Positions 1 through 5,296 of a stretch of 6,434 nucleotides of DNA are shown one piece after another. The notes below the pieces were generated by a model. That model made no database searches. It had not been told where the DNA came from and worked only from the letters and a program-made list of their open reading frames with translations. The DNA comes from Bacteroidales bacterium UBA4459 (lineage in GTDB: Bacteria > Bacteroidota > Bacteroidia > Bacteroidales > F082): the NCBI GenBank assembly GCA_002389465.1, contig DGOT01000082.1, positions 1 through 6,434 of the forward strand, in the 5' to 3' direction. The translations under genes and the position numbers were made by a program. The first letter of the stretch is position 1; each line of letters begins with the position of its first letter.

Positions 1-386
1 CCGTCGCTGATGACCAGATCGATATACGTTTTATCCGACATCATACTGTTGGATGTTTTACCTTCGCGAATGTGCATCACACCTTCAAAGCTTGCAAAGC
101 GTGTAATAGCCGACCCAAGCAGGATGATCAGAAAGGCAAAGTGAAACAGAAAAACGGGTAACTTCTTCAGAACATAAAGCTTGTAAATAAAAATGTTACC
201 TGTAAGATTGATCGCCAGCAATAAAAGCAGGATGTTGAACCAATTGGCATTATAAACAACAGCTTTTGCTGTTGTTGATCCAAAATCATTTTCAATAAAA
301 GTGGCTGTTCCTATGGCCGCCGCAAAAACAAGGAGCAAAATGCCCATGGTTTGCATGGAGAAAAATATATTTATCAGTTTTTTCAT
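1..386 (-). CDS. ccsBA: ResB/CcsBA-like System II cytochrome c biogenesis protein (N-terminal part, runs off the left edge)
   Basis: About 128 codons are open from ATG at 386 to the window edge, so only the N-terminus is present. Three hydrophobic segments are visible (about residues 11-30, 48-68 and 78-97), with the stretch ATFIENDFGSTTA after the first and FHFAFLIILLGSAITRF (His82) in the third. This is the pattern of the ResB membrane domain, in which the helices precede a large periplasmic domain that starts near residue 100 (EGVMHIREGK). ResB/CcsB, with CcsA, forms the System II machine that moves heme across the inner membrane and attaches it to CxxCH motifs. In Bacteroidota the two are usually fused in one protein of about 1,000 residues; whether that holds here cannot be seen. 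The start lies 8 nt after the stop of the Smr gene, so the two are probably co-transcribed. Family assignment is strong; the fusion is inferred. Confidence 0.82.
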   Translation of the reverse strand, partial: MKKLINIFFSMQTMGILLLVFAAAIGTATFIENDFGSTTAKAVVYNANWFNILLLLLAINLTGNIFIYKLYVLKKLPVFLFHFAFLIILLGSAITRFASFEGVMHIREGKTSNSMMSDKTYIDLVISD

Positions 387-394
387 CTTATTAT

Positions 395-1468
395 TTATTC
401 ATTGCTTTTAATTAACACATCAATGGCACCTACTCCGAATTTACTGATGGAAGCCATTTTATTTTCAATTTCTTCGTATTCCTCAAGTTCTTTGATGATG
501 GCCGATTTTAACACACCATTGCCAACACCGTGTATAAATGTAACCTTTGTGTAGTCATTGGTTAGGGCACTGTTCAGCGCTTTCTTGAAGTATTCGATCT
601 GTATATTCAGCATGTCGTGGCTAGTCAGCCCGGTAATATTGTCAATAAGCTCGGCGATGTGGAGATCCACTATTGCTTCGTTCATACCGGTTTTATGCTT
701 TTCAATCAACGGTTTTTCTTTAACTGGTTGCGCTATCTGCGTTTTGCTTCTCTGTCCGAATTTTTTTGCATGCTCCTGTTCCGAGACAATTTCTATGCCT
801 GCCTGAGGCATAATATTTACGATGATGGCTTTTCCATTGAGCAGGGTGTTGGAGATATAATTCCCTTCTTTGAAAAACCGGCCTGGTTTGATGCTGACCT
901 CGGTATGCACCGGAAGGTACAGTTTTTCGGGCATGTCTTTATGCAGCATAAATTGAAGGTGACCTTTAGTCCAATCCTCAATCTCATCCCTGCTGATGGT
1001 TTCGAGAACAATTTTTGAGTCGGAAGGCAGCGAACCGTAATCAACACCCTCAAGTGCACCTTCCCTTTCAAAGAACAGACTATACAGCATGTCGTACGAT
1101 GTATTGTTTACCAGAATTACATCCATGTCGCCTGTAAGAATCCACTGCTGTTCATGGGGTTCGAACGCCAGGTAGACACCTTTAGGTTCTTTCACTGTTC
1201 CCCACGGATTTATTTCACTTGTTGTTTCCGGTACGGTTTCTTCTGGTTCCGGTATAGCTCTTTGGGCAGGCGCAGCAGGCGTAACAGTTTCGAACAGTTC
1301 CTCCTCTGCCAGTGCACGGTAGTCCAGTATCAGGTCTGCTGATAACACCGGCATCTCGAAACCGTCATCGGTTTTTATTTTTACCAGTTTGCTATCCATG
1401 ATAGCCGTGACGGTTCCACCGCCTTTTTCATTTAAAAAATTAACCTTATCGCCTACTTTGAATTTCAT
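395..1468 (-). CDS. DUF2027 and Smr domain-containing protein
   Basis: The 357-residue soluble protein has three visible parts. Residues 1-50 form a small SH3/KOW-like barrel (KFKVGDKVNFLNEKGGGTVT). Residues 51-95 are an acidic, Pro/Glu-rich linker. Residues 96-235 fit the DUF2027 domain of Bacteroidota. The C-terminal Smr domain (about 265-354) shows both family signatures, VDLHI (267-271) and HGVGNGVLK (313-321). Smr domains occur at the end of MutS2 and in stand-alone proteins; several bind or cut nucleic acids, and recent work links them to rescue of collided ribosomes and mRNA cleavage. The DUF2027-Smr form has no established role that I know of. It has no signal peptide, so it is presumably cytoplasmic. 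It is the first gene of the minus-strand pair with the ResB-like gene and is probably unrelated in function to the plus-strand operon. The annotated ATG sits directly at the start of the barrel, which supports it as the start. Confidence 0.88.
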   Translation of the reverse strand: MKFKVGDKVNFLNEKGGGTVTAIMDSKLVKIKTDDGFEMPVLSADLILDYRALAEEELFETVTPAAPAQRAIPEPEETVPETTSEINPWGTVKEPKGVYLAFEPHEQQWILTGDMDVILVNNTSYDMLYSLFFEREGALEGVDYGSLPSDSKIVLETISRDEIEDWTKGHLQFMLHKDMPEKLYLPVHTEVSIKPGRFFKEGNYISNTLLNGKAIIVNIMPQAGIEIVSEQEHAKKFGQRSKTQIAQPVKEKPLIEKHKTGMNEAIVDLHIAELIDNITGLTSHDMLNIQIEYFKKALNSALTNDYTKVTFIHGVGNGVLKSAIIKELEEYEEIENKMASISKFGVGAIDVLIKSNE

Positions 1469-1516
1469 TGTCAGAAGTTAAGTTGAGGTCACGAAAATAG
1501 TAATAATGAAAATAGA

Positions 1517-1654
1517 ATGAGTATTAAGTCTGCAATTAAATATGCCATCAGAGTGCTGAAGAAATTTGAGAAGGAAGGAATTATCAACTGCGGTACAAAT
1601 AATTTCGAGATCAAAAATAAAGAAGCTCTTAAAAAGATCAGCAAGTTCGGTTAA
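1517..1654 (+). pseudogene. Remnant of a Crp/Fnr-family regulator (C-terminal helix-turn-helix)
   Basis: An ATG at 1517 opens 45 codons ending in TAA at 1652-1654. The predicted peptide contains AIRVLKKFEKEGII followed by NNFEIKNKEALKKISKFG. This matches, by pattern, the recognition helix, wing and final helix that end Bacteroidota Crp/Fnr-type regulators (typically AIRxLKxFxxxGII, then a short beta wing, then LLxxIS). Full proteins of that family are about 200-230 residues with an N-terminal cyclic-nucleotide-binding-like domain. None of that domain is present: the frame has a stop 30 nt upstream of the ATG, and the Smr gene starts at 1468. The segment AIKYAIRV looks like a short in-frame insertion in the recognition helix. 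The likeliest reading is a decayed gene end left by a deletion. A translated 45-residue peptide cannot be excluded, but no clear ribosome binding site supports it. Confidence 0.55.
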
Positions 1655-1720
1655 TTGGTTTTGATTATAGCAGCAAATACTTCGTTTATTATTTATAAAC
1701 TTTTCTAAATTATTACAATG

Positions 1721-1751
1721 CAAATTTCGATGTAAGAATAATGTAAATTTG
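1721..1751. repeat. 7-bp inverted repeat CAAATTT-N17-AAATTTG upstream of the receptor operon
   Basis: CAAATTT at 1721-1727 is mirrored exactly by AAATTTG at 1745-1751 with 17 nt between them. The axis lies about 33 nt before the receptor ATG, and the right arm overlaps the candidate -7 box. The arms are AT-rich, so chance is possible. The wide spacing argues against a strong RNA hairpin and fits better with a two-site protein operator. Which regulator would bind is not evident; it is not a clear Fur box. Confidence 0.35.
1744..1751 (+). promoter_or_regulatory. Candidate Bacteroidota-type -7 element of the copper operon
   Basis: TAAATTTG matches the TAnnTTTG -7 consensus of Bacteroidota housekeeping promoters exactly. 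It would place transcription start near 1756, giving a leader of only about a dozen nt before the ATG at 1769. The upstream -33 element is weak: TTTC at 1725-1728 is the nearest candidate, with a spacer of 15 nt, shorter than the usual 19-21. Overlap with the inverted-repeat arm would let a bound regulator block this box. Confidence 0.35.
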
Positions 1752-1768
1752 TGTGAACAGATTGAAAC

Positions 1769-4102
1769 ATGAAACGATCTTTCGCATCCGTTGCTTTTAT
1801 ACTGGGATGGGTATATTTCTTAAATGCCCAATCCGTACTCATAAACGGGTATGTTATGGATGCCCTGAGCAGGGAACCGGTGGAGAATGCCCAGGTAATT
1901 ATCTTGGCAACGGGAGAAGGCACTATTAGCGGGGCGGATGGATTTTTCAGTCTATCAGTAAGTCATAAATTTCCAGTTGAATTATCTGTGGAGCACATAA
2001 CATACGAAGAGATAGTGTTGACTGTTGAAAGCAATAAAACTACTGATCTTATTTTGTATTTAAGCCCTAAATCAACCTATTTGGATGAAGTTACTGTTTT
2101 AGGCAGTTTTGAGAATGAGAAACCCTACCGTACGGAAACTATTTCAGCTAAAACAATTACAAAAACAAGCATCGCCGATATCGGTAATTTGTTGCGGAGG
2201 GAGCCTAATGTGAGCGGTGTGCGGAAAGGAGCAGTAGGCATTGACCCCGTGGTTCGGGGGTTTAAATACGCACAGTTAAATGTGCAATTGGATGGTGGAA
2301 CAAAAATTGAAGGCGGCTGTCCTAACCGGATGGATCCGGTGCTGGCTCATATCGATATCAACGATCTGGAAAATATAACTGTTTACAAAGGTCCGTTTGC
2401 TTTAAAGTACGGGCCTAACATGGGGGGCGTCATCAGCTTAACTACATATACGCCACGATTTTACGAAAAGTTTGAAAATCATATTGAGGCCTTTGCCGGA
2501 GGACAGACAAACCATACGGGTTTTAAAAGCAGCTTCGGTGTAAACGGCGGCAATGATGTGGTGGCCTATTATGTAAAAGGTAATTATAAAAAATATGGTG
2601 ATTATGAGGCGGGAAACGGAGAAGTTATTACTTCTTCGCTGGAGCAGTATAATATAGGAGGGAAGCTGGCAGTACAGCCTGCCATCGGGCATACTGTCAC
2701 TGCTGGTTTCGACCGGTCGTGGGGCAGGAATGTGGATTTCCCGGCTTTGCCGATGGACGAACGGAAAGATGATACCTATTTGTACAACATCAACTATTTT
2801 GGGACAAACCTTGGCAATGTTGTTAATTATATCCGTATTAAAGCATACGATGCGCATGTGGAACACGAAATGGACAACAAGAGCCGTCCTTTTTCCGATA
2901 CGTTGGTGGCTGTATCACAGATTACAGCAAATAATGCAGGAGGGAAATTCGGGATTAATATGAATGTGCTGAAGGGACGTGTTGAGGCAGGTGTTGATTA
3001 CGAGCAGATAGATAAAGACGGCGTGCGCACAAAATACCTGATCCTGCAACCCAACCTGCCAAAGATATATGAAGATTTGTGGAACAATGCATCCATAAAA
3101 AACTTCGGTTTATATGCTGAATGGCAAAGGTCGTTTACCTCCCTCGATATAATCATCGCTATGCGCTATGACCACAACGTAGCTAATTCGGATACACTGA
3201 TTAGAGGTAAGGAAAACGGTAATGTGGTGTATGAAAATACAAACACTGGTAGTGCATATAACAACTTTAGTTTTAGTGCGGGTATTACATGGCACATCAA
3301 CGAGCGCAATAGCCTGATGTTTTCTTTTGGGCGTGGCGTCAGAAGTCCGGATATGACCGAGCGGTTTATCATTCTACTGCCTGTTTCTTATGATCCGTAT
3401 GATTACCTTGGAAACCCCCAACTGAAGCCGGAGGTGAACTATGAGGCCGATCTCGGATACAGTTTTATACAGAACAAATCCGGAACTCTGCAAGTTTCCG
3501 TTTTTTACTCATTTGTCAAAGATTATATCCTTGGCGAGCTGGTGCCACCATCACAAGTGCCACCGCAGACAAGAGGTGTTCTGGGTGTGAAAAAGTTTAC
3601 AAATATTGCTTATGCCCGGCTGGCGGGATTCGAATTATCGTACGCAACGCCAACCCGATACAAATGGTTTGCCCGTTTCAATGCAGCGTATACATTCGGT
3701 GTTAATCCGGAGGCTGTGCAATATGTGCGCGAGAACGGGGAAGTCGTGGATGAACGTATTATTGACAATGATCCTTTGCCGGAAATACCTCCTTTTGAAA
3801 CAAATATTTCGTTAGGATACGGCTTTTTTGCCAAAAAGCTCGTACCCGAACTTGACCTCAGGGTGGTGGCAGCACAGAATAAAGTGTCAGAGGCCAATTA
3901 CGAGCAGACAACACCGGGATTTATTACGGCGGATTTTGTGCTGTCGTATCATTATCACGAGTTTTTAAGCATTTATACTGGGGTGACTAACATTCTGAAC
4001 ACCAATTATTACGAACATCTCAACAGGAGGATCATCGGTAGTAAAGGCCCTCTATATGAACCGGGACGGATGTTTTATCTAAATCTGAGATTTCATTTGT
4101 AA
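1769..4102 (+). CDS. TonB-dependent outer-membrane receptor, OprC/NosA-like, probable copper uptake
   Basis: The 777-residue protein has a signal peptide (1-20, ending FLNA before Q21). A CarboxypepD_reg-like beta domain follows (about 22-100), then a possible TonB box (DEVTV, 106-110), a plug (about 120-228, with RREPNVSGV, VRGF, VYKGPFALKYGPNMGGVI) and a 22-strand-type barrel to the C-terminus, including the family segment GRGVRSPDMTERF (521-533). It uses TonB energy to import a ligand across the outer membrane. The ligand is suggested by GGCPNRMDP (182-190), which gives C184 and M188 in the plug, and by VEHEMDN (364-370), which gives H366 and M368 in the barrel. OprC of Pseudomonas binds copper through a CxxxM in the plug and an HxM in the barrel, about 180 residues apart; here the distance is 182. 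The following MbnP and MbnH genes support copper. The protein ends FHL rather than in the common terminal Phe. TonB-dependent receptor is near certain; copper is a strong inference. Confidence 0.93.
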   Translation: MKRSFASVAFILGWVYFLNAQSVLINGYVMDALSREPVENAQVIILATGEGTISGADGFFSLSVSHKFPVELSVEHITYEEIVLTVESNKTTDLILYLSPKSTYLDEVTVLGSFENEKPYRTETISAKTITKTSIADIGNLLRREPNVSGVRKGAVGIDPVVRGFKYAQLNVQLDGGTKIEGGCPNRMDPVLAHIDINDLENITVYKGPFALKYGPNMGGVISLTTYTPRFYEKFENHIEAFAGGQTNHTGFKSSFGVNGGNDVVAYYVKGNYKKYGDYEAGNGEVITSSLEQYNIGGKLAVQPAIGHTVTAGFDRSWGRNVDFPALPMDERKDDTYLYNINYFGTNLGNVVNYIRIKAYDAHVEHEMDNKSRPFSDTLVAVSQITANNAGGKFGINMNVLKGRVEAGVDYEQIDKDGVRTKYLILQPNLPKIYEDLWNNASIKNFGLYAEWQRSFTSLDIIIAMRYDHNVANSDTLIRGKENGNVVYENTNTGSAYNNFSFSAGITWHINERNSLMFSFGRGVRSPDMTERFIILLPVSYDPYDYLGNPQLKPEVNYEADLGYSFIQNKSGTLQVSVFYSFVKDYILGELVPPSQVPPQTRGVLGVKKFTNIAYARLAGFELSYATPTRYKWFARFNAAYTFGVNPEAVQYVRENGEVVDERIIDNDPLPEIPPFETNISLGYGFFAKKLVPELDLRVVAAQNKVSEANYEQTTPGFITADFVLSYHYHEFLSIYTGVTNILNTNYYEHLNRRIIGSKGPLYEPGRMFYLNLRFHL

Positions 4103-4114
4103 AAGCATAGATAT

Positions 4115-4480
4115 ATGAACAGAAAAACAACATTTCTGGTAGTTATCTTAATGGTTTTGTCGGCGGCATGTAGCAAGCCGTATCCGAAAAAAATTACTTA
4201 CCTAGCTACAGCTTCCGTTTCGGCATATAATTTGCAATATCTCAACAAACAAAATGAGCTCGCAAAAACAGAGGTAGTACCGCAAAGTGTGCAGGATGTG
4301 TGGACCTATGAGTTTACGGCTGAAGAAGGAGATATTGTTTACATCAACGGAAAGTATGGCGATATTAACTCGGGATTGAAAATACAGGTACTGATAGACG
4401 GTAAAGTGTATAAACAGGAGTCCACAGTAGGCGATACAATAAATTATATAGTGGTGAGCGGTGTGGTTCCTTACGAGTAA
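4115..4480 (+). CDS. Small MmpS-like beta-domain lipoprotein of the copper operon
   Basis: This 121-residue protein has a lipoprotein signal peptide: basic MNRK, a hydrophobic core, then LSAAC with C19 as the lipidation site, so it is anchored to a membrane facing the periplasm or the cell surface. The mature part of about 100 residues is rich in alternating beta patterns (VSAYNLQYLNKQNELA, DVWTYEFTAEEGDIVYI, LKIQVLIDGKVYKQES). This order (a Y-x-N-x-x-x-E hairpin, an aromatic turn, then an I-x-V-x-I-D-G-K-V strand) resembles the MmpS-like beta-sandwich accessory fold. That match is by eye and remote. There is no Cys beyond C19, and no His or internal Met after the signal peptide, so a copper-binding role of its own is unlikely; a structural or partner role with the receptor or MbnP fits better. 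It starts 12 nt after the receptor and ends 9 nt before mbnP, so it belongs to the same transcript. Confidence 0.8.
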   Translation: MNRKTTFLVVILMVLSAACSKPYPKKITYLATASVSAYNLQYLNKQNELAKTEVVPQSVQDVWTYEFTAEEGDIVYINGKYGDINSGLKIQVLIDGKVYKQESTVGDTINYIVVSGVVPYE

Positions 4481-4489
4481 AAATGTGCA

Positions 4490-5296
4490 ATGAGAATAAA
4501 ATTATTGGTAATATTAAGTTTGATCATCATACCGGTGTTCTTTATTTCTTCCTGTGAGAAGACGGACGGGCCGGAAGAACTGCAAGCGGGAAAATTGCTG
4601 TTTTATTTTGATCATGTAATGAATGATGAAGTCATCAGATTAGATACGATGATGTACAGCAATGCAGCAGGGAATCCATACCTGGTGAATGAAATACAGT
4701 ATTTTATTTCCGATGTTACTTTATACAAAAACGATGGCTCCCACGTAACTATCGACGACTGGAAAGCCATTTGGTATGTTGACACTGATTTGCCCGATAC
4801 TCAATATTGGCAAATGAAAGATCCGATTCCGGTCGGTACGTACGACAGCATTACTTTTCGATTCGGTATTTCCGAAGAAAAAAACAAATCGCTGATGTTC
4901 GTAAATCCACCCGAGTCCAATATGTTCTGGCCCGAATACTTGGGCGGCGGATATCATTACATGAAACTAAACGGAAAATGGAAAGATACGGCAGATGAGA
5001 TCAGGCCATTTAATTTTCATATGGGCATAGGCCAGATTTATGATGCAAACGATAGTATTACCGGATTTGTACATAACGATTTTGTGGTGCATCTGGAAAA
5101 TTCGGGCTGTACCATACAAAAAGATAAAACCGCAGCGTTTGTCCTTACCATGGAAGTGAATGAATGGTTTGAAAATCCGCATGTGTTTGATTTTAACTAC
5201 TGGGGAGGCGACATCATGCAAAACCAGGATGCTATGGGGACCGCGAAAGAAAACGGACACAATGTATTTTCCATACACAGAATGCTGGAAGAGTGA
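4490..5296 (+). CDS. mbnP: MbnP-family copper-binding lipoprotein
   Basis: The 268-residue product begins with a lipoprotein signal peptide (MRIKLLVILS to FISSC, lipid Cys22). The body fits the MbnP family: the opening strand KLLFYFDHVMNDEVIRLDT (35-53), then YSNAAGNPYLVNEIQYFISD (56-75), SNMFWPEYLGGGYHYMKLNG (143-162) and FNFHMGIG (174-181), and a C-terminal NQDAM...ENGHNVFSIH. MbnP proteins are periplasmic copper binders first seen in methanobactin operons. Their partner MbnH oxidises one Trp to kynurenine, which with nearby His helps form the copper site. W147 in MFWPEY with H156 and H177 are the best candidates here; the choice is mine by motif position, not by alignment. Eight Trp are present (91, 95, 107, 147, 164, 226, 238 and none in the signal peptide would count for seven visible positions in the mature chain). 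The stop overlaps the MbnH start by one base, implying coupled translation. Confidence 0.88.
   Translation: MRIKLLVILSLIIIPVFFISSCEKTDGPEELQAGKLLFYFDHVMNDEVIRLDTMMYSNAAGNPYLVNEIQYFISDVTLYKNDGSHVTIDDWKAIWYVDTDLPDTQYWQMKDPIPVGTYDSITFRFGISEEKNKSLMFVNPPESNMFWPEYLGGGYHYMKLNGKWKDTADEIRPFNFHMGIGQIYDANDSITGFVHNDFVVHLENSGCTIQKDKTAAFVLTMEVNEWFENPHVFDFNYWGGDIMQNQDAMGTAKENGHNVFSIHRMLEE

Larger units (their letters stand above)
1469..1768. other. Divergent intergenic region
   Basis: This 300-nt AT-rich stretch separates the start codons of the Smr gene (minus) and the TonB-dependent receptor (plus), so it should hold promoters for both directions. I can support a Crp/Fnr-like remnant (1517-1654) and a candidate plus-strand promoter with an inverted repeat (1721-1751). 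For the minus strand there is only a one-mismatch match to TAnnTTTG, at 1499-1492, about 24 nt before the Smr start and without a clear upstream box. I see no tRNA, riboswitch or convincing terminator hairpin in it. Confidence 0.6.

Noticed and set aside
558..1018. Plus-strand open frames of 82 and 133 codons inside the Smr gene
   Set aside because: They are antisense to a well-supported coding region with clear Smr motifs and have no recognisable protein features.
1492..1499. Minus-strand -7 box (TATTTTCG) for the Smr gene
   Set aside because: It differs from TAnnTTTG by one base, has no -33 partner at normal spacing, and AT-rich sequence gives such matches by chance.
1517..1654. Possible methanobactin precursor (mbnA) in the intergenic frame
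   Set aside because: The peptide has a single Cys (in IINCGT), no leader-core arrangement with two Cys, and it resembles a helix-turn-helix end instead; no mbnB or mbnC gene is in the window.
1478..1723. Open 81-codon minus-strand frame in the intergenic region
   Set aside because: It is antisense to the Crp/Fnr-like remnant, has low-complexity AT-driven composition (many Ile, Phe, Asn) and shows no domain pattern.
1700..1768. Fur or Zur box upstream of the receptor
   Set aside because: No 19-bp GATAATGATAATCATTATC-like palindrome or comparable Zur site could be read; only the widely spaced CAAATTT repeat stands out.
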